A stretch of DNA of 64,000 bases from Prochilodus magdalenae (lineage: Eukaryota > Chordata > Actinopteri > Characiformes > Prochilodontidae), in the NCBI GenBank assembly GCA_024036415.1, contig JAMWET010006938.1:562501-626500 (forward strand), written 5' to 3'. How positions within the stretch are numbered: position 1 is the first letter of the stretch; every line of letters starts with the position of its first letter. A program made the translations under genes and the position numbers. Below are positions 11,975 to 24,825 of the stretch, piece after piece. The notes beneath the pieces were generated by a model. That model had not been told where the DNA came from and did no database searches. It saw only the letters and a list, made by a program, of their open reading frames with translations.

Positions 11975-12493
11975 ATAGACAGGTCAGAATGGACACGCAG
12001 ACATAATCAAAAACACATTTGCAGAAGCCACAGTTGTTGTTCTTCTGGCAGCCAAATTTAAGCACAATTCATTGTGGAAGCATTCGATGGATCTACAGAA
12101 ACGTGTTTTTAATGGTGTTCATTAGTTTAGCTGACGCCTCTATAAACACTGACGCACAAACCACACAGACACAGCACATGTAGGACGGGGCACAGCGAGT
12201 GAGCGAGCGAGCGAGAGACAGAGAGAGAGAGAGGAGACATGGAGACGCATGACCTAAATACAAAGAGATTTCTTTCCCAGCTTGATCAACTGTAGGTGTA
12301 ATTGGATGTTCTAGTAAGTTCAGCTCCATCCTGCTGGTCCAGAATGCAGCCATTCTTAGCAGTTTATTAGCCTTATTTTATCTACAAAAACAGACAAAAG
12401 TATGTCATATAGCTGACAGCAGTAGCAGGAGCCAGGACTCCAATATTTTATAGGGTGCTTTGCCATGGGAAAACACAATGTTCTGGATTTTAT

Positions 12494-12535
12494 TGTCAAT
12501 ATATATATATATGGAATTTTTATATATTGACAATG
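12494..12535. repeat. Short AT-rich inverted repeat (hairpin)
   Basis: ATTGTCAATATATA and TATATATTGACAATG are complementary arms of about 13-14 nt around a TA-rich loop of about a dozen nt. It lies just left of the Tc1 deletion derivative and may be part of its decayed end. Confidence 0.6.
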
Positions 12536-13399
12536 TCTGTCTGTCATTTCTATCATAGGTACACATCAGCTGTGAGAGACAGAATCTAATTATAAATATT
12601 TTGCATTTTATTCCATTAAATAGGTATTTGATCACCAAACAGCAAGACTTTTGTCTCTCACAGACCTGTTCGTTTTTCGTTAAGAAGCCCTCCTATTCTG
12701 CACTCATTACCTGTATTAATTACACCTGTTTGAACTCGTTACCTGTATAAAAGACACCTGTCCACACACTTAATCAATCACACTCCAACTTCTCCACCAT
12801 GGCCAAGACCAAAGAGGACACCAGGGACAAAACTGTAGACCTGCACAAGGCTGGGATGGGCTACAGGACAATAGGCAAGCAGCTTAGTGGGAATCGCGAA
12901 ATTTTGAGCGAACAACCTCCTCCCCTTAGTAAGAGCATTGAGGATGTGTCATGGCTTTGTCCTTTAGCATGACAATGACCCAAAACACACAGCCAGGGCA
13001 ATTAAGGAGTCAGTCTGTAAGAAGCATGTCAAGGTCCTGGAGTGGCCTAGCCGGTCTTCAGACCTGAACCCAATAGAAAATCTTTGGAGGGAGCTGAAAC
13101 TCACTGGTGCCAAGCAACAGCCCCAGAACCTGAAAGGTCTGGAGAAGATCTGTATAGAGGAGTGGGCCAAAATCCCTGCTGCAGTGTGCGCAAACTTTGT
13201 CAACGACAGGAAACCTCTGACCTCTGTAATTGCAAACAAAGGTTTCTGTATCAAATACTGAGTTCTGTTTTTCTATTGTATCAAATACTTATTTCATGCA
13301 ATAAAATGCAAATTAATTATTTCAAAATCATCCACTGTGATTATATGGGTTTTTTATTGTATAATCAGCAGTGTATCAAATACATATTTTCCCCACTAT
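12536..13399 (+). mobile_element. Internally deleted Tc1-like element
   Basis: Both ends of one Tc1-like copy survive. At the left are inverted-repeat sequence (TTCTATCATAGGTACAC near 12550) and a typical promoter-proximal region. An ATG at 12800 starts [21 protein letters not shown], the standard Tc1 N terminus. After about 33 codons the sequence jumps to the late catalytic region near 12,900. The sequence after that reads in pieces as [33 protein letters not shown] and NKGFCIKY, the normal C-terminal end. The right end finishes TATTTTCCCCACTATA. The central part, including the first catalytic aspartate, is missing, so it can only be non-autonomous or dead. Confidence 0.88.
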
Positions 13400-13934
13400 A
13401 AATACAAATTACAAATATCACTTTAAAGGCACACCTAAGCGGCTTAACTGCATGACTGGTAGGTTAGGAGTAGAAATGGCTTATATCTCAATAAGTTCCA
13501 TCTTTCTTCCAGCATTTCTTTTCATCAGTATGCTGCTTATGGAGACCTTTGCATGGCTGGAAAGGTTCTATTTAAGTCATGTTTAAATTCAGCAGGGCTG
13601 CCGGTAATCAAGCCTGGTTGATTACTATGGATGTCACTTTGTAATTATGCTAATGGGTAATCCAAAGTGTATTGCCTTCCCTTCAGCTCTTGAAGTCCTA
13701 ACCCACATAAGAGCCACACAGAGGAAAACAATTACTGATTTTTCTGCTCAGCGTTTCAAGAATTAAAGCCTTTCCACCCAAAACACAACAATAGGACAAA
13801 AGTATTATTGCACTGCTTTGATAGTTTAAATACAGTCTAGTATTTCGTTTAATATGTGTTTAAATGTGAATGAATAAAAGAAAAGCAAATCGTTGCTGTT
13901 AATGCTTTTGCTGTTATTGCTCCTGCATTATTAC

Positions 13935-14150
13935 GCAGTCAGGCCAGATTTGGTGGATGCCTTCCCTGGCACAATTCTGAGGAGAATCTCCTGTAGTCTG
14001 GGATTTTAGCCACTGCTGGTATGACCCGTATGACCTGCAAATTCAGCTACTTCCTTCACACATGACCTTTTTGCCAATCACTACCCCATTTTCCACACAT
14101 CGAACAAGACATTCACTGCACTGCCCCACCTCTTCCCATTGAACATTCCA
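13935..14150 (-). repeat. Uncharacterised repeat, copy B
   Basis: Inverted partner of 10765-11015, about 2.9 kb away. The two copies face each other with their CCACCAAATCTG sides inward. No coding potential was seen. Confidence 0.7.
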
Positions 14151-14344
14151 TAGGCACAACTCTTGTACAATCCCACATGTAGGAGCCTGAAAACACTACT
14201 ATCCTAACCATGCAGGAAGACCATTCTTTTGCTTAATTTAGGTACAATGTGTATAGGTATCACTAACATTTAATTTTGGGATAATTGTATCATAAACAAT
14301 GTTGAGCTACTTGATGCCTGAATTCTCTTGGCTGATACAGTGGC

Positions 14345-14640
14345 ATGAAGAACCTGTCACTGGTAAAGGGAAGAATGTATTCAATTAAATACCAGCTAAT
14401 TCTGGACGAAAACATCACATTGTCTGTAAAAAAAAAAAAAAAAAATTGTGATGTATCAAGAGCCACGGTATCCAGGGTAATGTCAGCATACCACCAAGAA
14501 GGACGAACCACATCCAACAGGATTAACTGTGGACGGGAGAGGAAGCTCTCTGAAAGGGATGTGCTAACCAGGATTGTATCCAAAAAACATAAAACCACGG
14601 CTGCCCAAATGAGGCCCTACACCATACTAATAAAACACCA
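14345..14640 (+). pseudogene. Tc1-like transposase DNA-binding-domain relic
   Basis: The frame after a poly-A slip reads SRATVSRVMSAYHQEGRTTS and then RERKLSERDVLTRIVSK, matching the first helix-turn-helix and linker of a Tc1-like transposase subfamily. No catalytic motif follows, and a TA microsatellite at about 14,656-14,681 ends the similarity. Confidence 0.7.
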
Positions 14641-15180
14641 TACTAATAAAACATATACATATATATATATATATATATATCTGAGGATGAAAACTACATT
14701 TGAAGTAAGAGGAAAATTGTGTACATTTGATTTCCTTGCCAAGCAATTTGTCTGACAGGCATCTACCACTGTTAAAGCGCTCAGATGTTTCCTCTATCAC
14801 ACCCAAATGCCTGCTCTAGCAAATACTGTCCATGACTTCTTGGCATATTGCTTCTCCATCGGGTTCTGAAGAGAATGGGCTCCCCTTCAGAGTCTTGGCT
14901 CTCAGTGCCTCCTCCTCATCTCAGGGAGTTCTTCTTTGGCAGTGTTGCTCTCAGTGTGCTCATTAGGTGTCTGAGCCAAGAACTCTGTAAAACTGCTTTG
15001 TAATAGCATCTAGTGTAGAACGCACTACACAAACAAACTGAATAAAGAGCTGTAGGCAAATCATTAAATCCAGTAACAAAGCAAGAGCAGTAAACGCTGA
15101 AGCATCAAGAGTATTATATCCAGTACCAGAGAGCAAGAACAAGTGGAAACGAATCTCCCAATCAATGGTGTAGTCTAGAC

Positions 15181-15285
15181 TAGGGATGTACCGATCCAGC
15201 TTTTCCAGTTCCGATACCAACACAGATACATAAACTTTGGTAATCTGTCGATACCCAATATCGATCCGATACCAGTTTTAAATGA
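15181..15285. repeat. Possible hAT-type element end
   Basis: TAGGGATGTACCGATCCAG followed by repeated CCGATACC/ATCGATCC motifs is typical of ends of non-autonomous hAT elements in fish. No matching right end or target duplication was found, so it may be a truncated fragment. Confidence 0.4.
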
Positions 15286-15289
15286 ATAA

Positions 15290-18120
15290 ACCATGTGCTT
15301 CATGTTGGAGTGACGAAAGCTACCAGGATTGACAAACCATACAGCTTCCTCTCCGGCTCACTCTATGTTGTTGTTCCTGTTCGTAAGTCAAGTCTACTGT
15401 AAGGTCTCAGGTTCCTGCAGATCCACCTCCAGCCTCTCAAGGGAGACAAAGGACGACCAACAAGCAATCAAGTGGCAAACGCTCAGTCTGGTTGCTCAGT
15501 CTTGAGTTCACGTTGCCATGTATACATGTCTCTCATGACTAGTCGGACTTGCGCTGATGAAGTACAGAGAAAATATATATGTATTTATATATCGAGCCAG
15601 GTGTTAGGAGGGTTTCATTGTGAGGTCCATTTGAGGTTTGGTTTTGCCATAAAGGCCAGAAATTTGCAATGCTATTCCTCCTGCTGTTTGTTTTTACCAT
15701 AAGGCTTTGAAGCATTGTACAGCTTACAGTCAAATTGGTTTCTGATGCTTTAGTAAGGGTTAGGGAAAAGCTCAACATCAAAAAACTTTTTGGACACTGC
15801 TCCCTGTTAGAGGTCTGAGTGGGACTGATTGGGAATTTGCCCTGGTCCCTCCCACTCCAGGTCAAGTTTTTCAACATTTGTCCTGCTCCCACCCACAAGA
15901 TTTCTAGAGCGCCATTATACTTTACTTTGGTGCCTAGCTTTGAAATAATTTGGATGGAACACTAACTTAGGGAGAATAACACCACATCACATGCCAACAA
16001 CTGTGGATTTTCGACTATAGCAATATTCCCACTATTCCCAGCATGGACACCATGGCACAGGTTGTCAAATGAAGCAAGGATGAGTAAAAGAGAGAGTATA
16101 AAACCAGACTAAATCTTGAAGTGGATTGTGTTTAAATATAAAAAGTTGTAAGATGTGAGTTTTTCTAAAAGCCAAGTTTCAAGCTAGCAAGCAAAAGCAT
16201 AAATTTGTATCACATGAAAAGACTTTTGGCCATCTCATTTTAAATAAGCTATGAAAGTTAGTAACCTCCTGTAATAAAATCCCATCATATTGCTTTACCT
16301 AATAGGTCTACGTGATTCTATCTGTTGTAAAGTTTTCTTTCTGGTGTTTTTGAAATCTTTTGTGTGCACACATGTCACACTGGCATATGGGCCAGATTAC
16401 ACTTCAGATATTCACACATATGATTTTATATTCCAGGATCTAGATTTCATGGACGAGGGGTATTTCTGATCCGTTGATGATGACGTGTCACTGATTCAAT
16501 GGCGTTTTATAATCTTTACTCCATTCATTTGTGCTAAGCAGTTCATTTGACTGGTTCTTCCGAGATCTCTCAAGTTATTTGTATCAGTAAAATAAATGTT
16601 GTTTTGCTGAGATAACTATTCCTCTGGAGATATTGGCAAAGCTGAGTTGAAGTTTCCTTTACAGAAAATGGCATTTGTCATCTGCTTAATTAACAAAACA
16701 GGTGAATCCATGGCCTTTACAGCTTCCTTGTTTTACAGTTCAGGTGCAATTATCCCAATTAACCTAGGACATGATCAGTAGTCAGTAGAGCCTGTTGGAG
16801 AACATTGCTGTAAGTTAATTATGTAGTTATTCATGTAAAGTTCCACACTGATTTAAATAAGTGTTTGTTTATTTGTAGTGAGGGTTTGTCTAATCTCATG
16901 CTAACCCAGAAATAAACTTAAAATAACATATTTTAGATTCACAATAAAACTTGAGAAGGCCTGCAATGAGTGGCAGCCTGTCCAGGGTGTTTCCTGCCTT
17001 CATCTTAAAGTAACAAAGACATGTAATACAGACATATGAGCAGAAGCGTTCTATGCAACAGTTTTGCAAAATAAAAAGAAAGTAAAGCAGATAAGCCTCA
17101 AATAGCATGTCAGTTACAGTCATTCATAAAAAAATGTGGTTACAGCAATTTTCAACCTGTCTCATTTCATTGTTGGAACTAACTGATAATGGTGGACAGT
17201 TCAATATCTAGGTAATTGGAATGCATCTGCCTATTATATACTGCATAGTATAAACATTTTGCATATTTTCCCATAGCTGCCACTTGATACGATAATGCAT
17301 TTGATATCAAAAAGATATAATGGATGTATGATATATGTATAATATGTATAATATAACGATATGCTAGAATTTCTGATCAGTTACTGGATTGTGACTGATC
17401 TGCCTCCAGGTTAAGCCCCCCTCAGAACATCCTGTTCAGAACAAGCGAGGCAAAAAGAGGTTGGTCACAAGCTGTCAGCCAAAACCCGTGGGATTTCCGT
17501 AACAAGGGTAAACATCCTAGGGCAAGAAGTCATGCAGTAAGAGTGATCTGAAGAAAATAATGGAAAGAAGTATATCACATGCTACAACAAGGGTTCAACA
17601 TGGTCCAATCTTACTCCTGGTGATCTACTACCCTGCAAAGTTCAGCCAAACCTGATTCAGTTAACATTTGAGGTTAACTCCCATCATGATAATCCAACAG
17701 GGCAGGTTAGCGTTGAGCTATAGAGCTACTTTATAAACTCCACCTACCCACCTACATTCAAAATCATTCATTAATCAGTCATTCATTTTCCATCAAGTAG
17801 CTGCTTTCTGTCTGCCTATGGATTACCTTTCAAACTGTCATATCTTTGGGCATTCAGACTTAGAAGAGAACACACAGTAATATACTGTGGTGTTCAGGCT
17901 TCTCCCAAGACATCTTAAACTTCTCAGATCATATTACAGAAACTTCCTATCCTTTAATCTCAGGTTTATATCGGACAGGTTAACATAAGATCTTTCACAA
18001 ATCCACAAAGCATGTTGTTTCTTATCACATGTTAGGAAATCCTAAACTACTCAATCAATGAATATATTGGCGATATTTATTGAGCTACATATACAGAAGT
18101 ACCGTCTCTCAGTACGATGC
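15290..18120. other. Intergenic, no gene recognised
   Basis: No supported exon or recognisable repeat. Frames present are short and do not resemble known families. Confidence 0.5.
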
Positions 18121-18124
18121 CACG

Positions 18125-18440
18125 TTGTTACCTCCATCTCAGCATGAAGTTGTGGGAGCTTCTAATGGTGTCCTGTGATAATCCATTCTATGCATTTTGA
18201 ATATTCTCACACAGTTCCTGCAGATTTTGCAGTAGGGATGGAGGTGGAGTGACACCAGGCCTTCTGGACATTTGAACATGACAACAAAAACCGTCCATTT
18301 TGGCGCTGACTCGTTGGTCATCTCTACCAAGACAAGCTGGCACTAGCGGGATGACTCATGGAGGGCATCACTGCTCGCTGAATGTCTGCAATCACAGCTG
18401 TTGGGTCGGTGGGGTACAGCAATCCGTCCTTGCTTACGTC
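18125..18440 (-). pseudogene. Decayed Tc1-like fragment, relative of 53938-54198
   Basis: The segment shares GGAGGGCATCACTGCTCGCT and adjacent sequence, plus GTGACACCAGGCCTT, with 53938-54198, in the same orientation. There the translation shows a Tc1-type helix-turn-helix; here frames are broken and about 100 bp in the middle differ. Confidence 0.6.
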
Positions 18441-19735
18441 ACTCTTCTCTGATCTAGAGCTATGATAAGATAATGGTCCTGAATTCAGCCCTAACTGAAT
18501 CTGTCATGGTGGTTAACGAGATGAAAATTAAGAGGTAAGAGGTTCCTGCAATATGGCCCTTGGACCATAACATCACATTACTAAGAAAATAAAAAAACAC
18601 TGACCAGTGCTACAGTGTCTCACTGCTCTGTTTGGTAGCTAGACTGCTCCTCTAACTCTCTCTGCAAATCTAGCAAGAGAAACACACAGCTGTGGAGCAT
18701 TGGTGTACCTGGAAAAAGAATACTCTGCATATCTGTCCATCATTTCCCATGTGAAGAGTGAACTAAAAGACAAACCTAAGCTGAGGGAATTGATTCTAGT
18801 CATTCAATAAGTAATCCAGGACCACGGTGCAACATAAAAATACAAGTGCAAAACACAATATGCACAGTGCAGACAATGGAGTGCAATTAAGAGAAAAGAC
18901 ATATGATAAACACAAAAACAAGACACCGAACAGATAAAGATGTGCAAAGAAGGATGTGATATACTATGATATATTAGCAGATAGCCTAGCATACATCAAC
19001 GTAGCAGTCAATGAGGTACCAACCAGAACAGTATGTGGTTGATACAGTATTCTATCAAATGATATTTTTAAAGAATACAGTAAAAAAATGCACAACAACA
19101 AATAGTGTATTGGAATAAAGCAAAATACATTGCTTATTCAGTGCACAACGTTAATAATACCAATAATACCAAAAAGGTTTTACACGCACAGGTCAAAGCA
19201 TTTCTTAATTTATGTGGCATTCGACTTTTTTTTTTTTTTAAACCATCACCAATCTGGTTCATAATGTTGCTCACATAGCAGCACTACTAAAGGGACCCAT
19301 TCACAGGCTCATTTGCTAAGTAAATTAGCCTATCACAGCAAGAATAAAATACTGCACCCTCATAATCTTGCAACTGTTTCTCAACCACCTGGATGCTAAG
19401 TTTTAACCATAAAGCATAACCGATGCTTTATTAATGATGGATGACTGTCTCACTTTTCATTACTCGGGTGGCCAGAAAAGTGGCCATACATGATTCCAGG
19501 GTGACACTGGCCCCACCCTGGCTGTATCTCTGCTCTAGAGGTCCAAAATGAGCATATAACCATTTCTCACCAGCACTGTCTTGAAGAATCCTCAACAGGA
19601 CCACCTCTTTTATTCTCTGTGCTCCACAGTTGAAGTATTAAGATATTTAGATTGAGGTGTGGCTGGTATAAAAGGCCTAGTATGGCTAAGCTTTCAAAAG
19701 TACATACAACAGGTTCATTTGTAGCTGCTAAATGT
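18441..19735. other. Intergenic, no gene recognised
   Basis: AT-rich and repeat-poor by eye, with no exon-like frames. Confidence 0.5.
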
Positions 19736-19743
19736 CTAGAAGG

Positions 19744-21696
19744 CAGACATGGGAACAAGTCACTAAGTTGCAAGTAACAAGTAAGTCTCAAGTCTTAACA
19801 ATCAAGTCACGAGTCAAGTCCCAAGTCAATACAAGCAAGTCTCGAGTCAAGTCCCAAGTCAATACAAGCAAGTCTCGAGTCAAGTCCCAAGTCAATACAA
19901 GCAAGTCTCAAGTCGAGTTCCCAAGTATCATAAACTTCGAGTCACTAGTCAAAGTCAACCAGATGTTCATTTCAAATATTTGCACATAACTGATGCAGCT
20001 GATTCGTAGTATATTAATCATACGTACATTATCATAAAAGGTTTTTAAAAGTTGAATATAGGACATAAATTGTATAACAACAAAACAAACTTGCATCATA
20101 CTCAAACAGTTCAACACAGACAAAGTGCCTATATTTTAACCTTAACAGGAACAAGTAGAGTGGCAAATCGTTAAATTAAATAATTTGAGGATGAAATAAA
20201 CCTGCAAAAGTACGTGCCAGTAAAACCCACATGCTTACAAACGTATCGTACTGTACTGTCTCTAATAGATATGTACTAAACGACAGATATGGACAAATGA
20301 ATGTGACATGCTGCCCATATACCCACCAACCAGTTTACAGCAACAAAAAAGTCAAGGTTATGGATTAAAACAAACAATTAGGAAAAGGACACATAGAATA
20401 TCAATATGATTCATGATATCATATGAGCTGTTTCATTATGCTATAAATTTCTGTAAAACAGGCCAACAAAGTACACTACAATCATTGTTTCTGATCAAAA
20501 ACCCTTGGCCCTGGAGGGCCCACTGCCTGCACTTTACTTATTGCTTTTCCATTCTCACAACACACATCTGATCCAACTAAATCACGACTCAAGCCAGCCA
20601 GCCCAATTACGACGTAAAATAGGTGTTGAAGCTCAACATACCCATAGAAAACTACAATGTGCAGTTAAAAATACGGTCACTGCCAAGGTGGAGGAAACAC
20701 TAAAATATAACGAAGTAGTAGAAACACCATCTCCAAGCTACAGGAATTTTAATGAAACATCACATTCTAAACCCATTTATATATTATATATATATTATAT
20801 ATATAATATATATATATATATTATAGTATATAATATTCATATATATATATATATATTATATATTACCAGCATGTCGTGAATGCTGTGTTTGACACTTTTA
20901 TTGCTCTCCCATTGCTAAGTCACCACGTCGTGGGCTGAGATGCTGTGGTTCTAAAACACTTTAATTTTCAGTAAAATCTCTCACAGTGAACGGTGTGAGA
21001 GAGGGACGAACAGAGGACAAACAGCTTTGTTTTACATTCGCAAGGCGTTGTTTTATCTATTATGTCGCTACGTTTGCTAGCTTTGCTAACTGCTATACTG
21101 ATATACGCGAAATATCACACAGCACCAGAACTTACTGTTCTTTGTGCAGGCCTCAAATGTCGAGTTTGAAAGTGGGTTGCACCTCCATCTGTGATCTTGA
21201 CTCCACATGTCTCCCTGCATACCGCAGTTTTCTTTTATTTACTACATTATTAATCTTTGTAGTTGAACAGGACTATTTATTTGGGAATGCATGTAATACG
21301 TCTTCCTCCGCCACAAATTCAACACTGGCGCCCCCCTCAAAGCTTTCCCTGTGATTGGCTGTACGGTTACGGCTTTTTACTTGTCGCTAGGTTACGGATC
21401 AGTTTGGGCTGAGCGGCTCAGCCTCAACTATCGTTCCAGCGCCAGCGCCATTTAATATAAAATGATCCAGTTACGTGATTCAGTTTTTACATTACTCATT
21501 ATGTTAAAGTAGGTTTGTTGTCAAGGTCTTTCGAGTCTTAAAGCTCAAGTCCGATTCCAAGTCCAAGTCAGTAAAGGTAAAGTCTAAGTCAAGTCGCAAG
21601 TCTTTAGTAATGTTGTCGAGTCAAGTCACAAGTCATCAGTTTAGTGACTCGAGTTGGACTCGAGTCCAAGTCATGTGACTCGAGTCCACACGTCTG
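19744..21696 (+). mobile_element. Non-autonomous hAT-type transposon with 8-bp TSD
   Basis: The element starts CAGACATGGG and ends CCACACGTCTG, imperfect inverted termini. It is flanked on both sides by the same 8 bp, CTAGAAGG (19736-19743 and 21697-21704). An 8-bp duplication with CAG...CTG ends is characteristic of the hAT superfamily. Both subterminal regions are packed with AAGTC/GAGTC motifs in the same sense (left 19765-19955, right about 21530-21690). The 1.95-kb interior has no frame resembling a hAT transposase; the largest (20986-21354) is unrecognised. A TA-rich stretch at 20780-20866 interrupts it, and about 20,495-20,600 (GGCCCTGGAGGGCCC region) looks like another repeat inserted inside. 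Strand is arbitrary. Confidence 0.88.
19795..19930 (+). repeat. 33-bp subterminal tandem repeat in hAT element
   Basis: Three near-perfect 33-bp units built from AAGTCTCGAGTC, AAGTCCCAAGTC and AATACAAGC segments. They translate to an 11-residue repeat, which explains a false frame here. The short AAGTC core recurs at the other end of the element. Confidence 0.9.
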
Positions 21697-21704
21697 CTAG
21701 AAGG

Positions 21705-22494
21705 TGATTCTAAGCCCAAGACAAACACCACCACAACACTTCGACTTGCAGCTTAACCTCACCTGCAATTTCTGATCCAGTCAGCATGCATATAACCTAT
21801 TGGGCAACAACAGACTGTCCTTAATCACAAATGAAAAAAAAATCCCCATAAGTAGAGATGGATAACAATAACTGGCTTTCTAATCTTTGAGTCCATGAAA
21901 AATTTTAATATCTTTTTTTTTTTGACAGTGAAGATATGAAGAGATGTTTGTTTGAAGGCAGTTTACGTAGTTTGAGCAGGAGGATACAACTGAAACCGTA
22001 TGGAGGTTGTAGGTTACTTGCAGAGGTGGCTGACCTGCTAGTGAAATAACTTTCTAACCTGTGTGGATGACTGACGCATTCTGAAAGTGTATAAAAAGCA
22101 TGAGTCTGTGTTTGTGTGCCATCGGAAGCCTCCGTGCAACAGCAAACAGTGGATGGCATTGTTTACTGGACCAGATATGCTAATTTTCCCTCATTATAAC
22201 AGTATGAACACCCACTGACGGCAAGCAGAGAGATCCGGTACTGCGGAACGTGGCAAAAAAAGTGTAAGTGGACACATAGCCTTACAGAGACTGAAATGCC
22301 CACTGAATTTATTACGTGACTGGACTCTTCTTTTAAGCCGGGAATGTCCAGTTCGTTCTTTCCACAGTCAGTGCTAGTAGAGACAGACAGGTCTAAAATC
22401 TGACTCAAAATCATTGTGCAATACCGGATACATGGATCAGTCTTAAACAAGTTTAAAAAAATAAATCATAAATCTGACCCTCATTATGTTTATG
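21705..22494. other. Intergenic, no gene recognised
   Basis: No exon recognised between the hAT element and the next SINE. Frames on the minus strand are short and unlike known proteins. Confidence 0.5.
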
Positions 22495-22765
22495 TGCATT
22501 TGTGGGCTGGAGGTTAGGGAACCAGCCTTGTAACCGGAGGGTTGCCGGTTCGATTCCCTGAACTGACAGTAACGACTGAGGTGCTATTGAGCAAGGCACC
22601 TGCTCCCCAGGCGCCATGGATAGGGCTGCCCACGGCTCCGGGTAGGTGTGCTCACTGCTCCCTAGTGTTTTCACTAGTGAGTGTGTTTGTGGGTGTTTCA
22701 CTTCACGGATGGGTTAAATGCGGAGACTAAATTTCCCCACTGTGGGATCACCTAAGGGGACAAAA
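22495..22765 (+). mobile_element. tRNA-derived SINE of a second family
   Basis: The head contains a B box GGTTCGATTCC at 22547-22557, preceded by an A-box-like region near 22503-22516. The body has the GAGGTGCTATTGAGCAAGGC, GGGCTGCCCACGGCTCCGGG and GATGGGTTAAATGCGGAG landmarks of a SINE common in otophysan and other teleost genomes. It ends near TTTCCCCACTGTGGGATC. It differs from the 9238 SINE in body and tail. Confidence 0.9.
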
Positions 22766-24825
22766 CTTTTCTTAAAATAATTTTATTACAGATCAATGGA
22801 ACCAGACATTTTTCCAATCAGTGTTGGGTCATTTCTGTTTTATTAAATTTTCACGCATGAAATTTTCACACAAACGTTAATGGTGTTCATGGGCTGTTTT
22901 CAAAAAATGCATAAAAGTCAAAATCTACAAAAATGGAGACACCAGTTGTCACTGACTTGATTACTGGGTTGGCCAGGAAGATGTCTGCTTTCATTATATA
23001 TACCTAAACTATGTACAAGCAATGAAAATATTTTTTTCCAGACCTTCCGAGGGTCAACCAACGAGGTACTGAATGTTGTATACCAAAAAAGAAGAAGTGT
23101 TTTGGTATGAAGGGATTAATGTGGCATATAATACTGTTCTACAGAACAAATAATGCACTCAGCTGTACTTTTAGGCTGGAATGCTTCACTAATTTGAAAT
23201 TCAGGCCATGTGAAATTCTGCGTCTGGTCAAGCAGAAAGCTAACAGTGGACAGGTTGGAGTATGCTGTATGTAGGCCTCAAGGAGACAGCTGTCTCTGTA
23301 GGATAACTTGCCTTGCAACCAGAGTAGTTAATATTCAGTAGGTAATGCTGTTGACATTGAGCTGAAGATATCTGTCCCTGCTTGTTCTGGTGTTTTAAAA
23401 GACCATCTGTATGTGACAGACTTGGGGAACAAGTACTGTTGGCATGAACACATTACTTAAAATGAGTCATCTGTTACTGAGCGAAGAAAGCAGAGTGCCA
23501 CATGGAAGGCACTGTATGAAAATGACTATGCCTCAATCATAAAAGTAGACATCAGGATCAGCGTGTCAGCGTACTTTGGTAGATGGTTCTAAAAGTTTCC
23601 AGCTACACTTTGTTTGCTATTATTATCGAATTATATTTCAGAGGCTCATTTTTATCACTTAACATACAGTGAAAATATCAAGCAGCTAAATATTTTTTTC
23701 ATTTTGAAGTGAACTGCTATGCCATTAACTAAACGAATACTAAAGTCATTATTTTGGAAAAAAAACAAAAAACAAAACCACTAATTATTTTGAGATGCTT
23801 TGTGCTTTTAAGATGAGAATATAAATATATTTAAATATGCCATAGTATATTTTTATTCACTGTATTTAACATCGTGGGGAAAAAAGGCTTTTGGCCTATG
23901 CCAAAGTCATGGCACAATTCATATTTTCTGTTTAATATAAACAAATTAAGCAGGAATTTGGAGGAAAAATGCCCTATATAAGTTCCCTGCTTGTAACGGT
24001 TGTGTAGAGGAATCAACACACTGCACAATGTGAGGGGTATTCAAATTTGCATGCGTCTACAGCAGATTTGGTCAGTATTTGAACGGATACTATTGAAATA
24101 AACACAGACGGACAAGTTTGTCCTCTGATCAGTAGTACTGCATTTATTAATATGAGCATAAAATGTGAAGAGTCAATTCACCCAAGCAATATACCGTACA
24201 CGTCACTTGCCCTCCATTAGTCAGTCAGGCAGCAGCATGCATCATCACCACTCACCAGTAGAGGGAAACATTTGTAGGTCAGTGTAATGATGAGCGCTGG
24301 TTTCATCATTTCTTTTGGCCTAAAAATGCCTGTTCATGTGGCTTTCAATCTCACTTCTAAAGAGGTATGCACCACACATTTTCTCAGCTCGTTATGAAGC
24401 ATGTATGAAACACTGGGAAAATCCTAAGTACCTGGCTCAGGTGTGGTGGGAGTTCAATACTATCAATACTAAACAGTAAAAAAATAATAATAACTAACTA
24501 ACTAAATAAATAAATAAAAATGTGTCTACTAAAGGCAGTGTAATATATGGTCATAAAATTCCTTATATATGCACATATGAATTAAAGTCTTTATTTATGC
24601 ATCCTAGGGTCCAACTGAGGAAACCAACTCTATGGAATGCTAAATACTGTGAGAGTAGATGTTAAATAATCTATATCTAGACTGTATGGGATAGCAGTAT
24701 GTAAACAGATTATGAAGTGGTGTTCCCTCAGGGGAGGGCCTGGGATGCCCACACCTGCATAAGCTGTGAAGTGTTATATTGTAAGAGAGGTTGAGTACTG
24801 GTCGGCGCACTCATGGCAACGCAAC
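22766..24825. other. Intergenic, no gene recognised
   Basis: No supported coding region or recognised repeat apart from short A-rich runs. Confidence 0.5.

Noticed and set aside
19732..19989. Frame with an 11-residue repeat
   Set aside because: Arises from the 33-bp subterminal repeats of the hAT element.
22500..22575. tRNA gene from B box
   Set aside because: Part of a SINE; a full cloverleaf is not formed.
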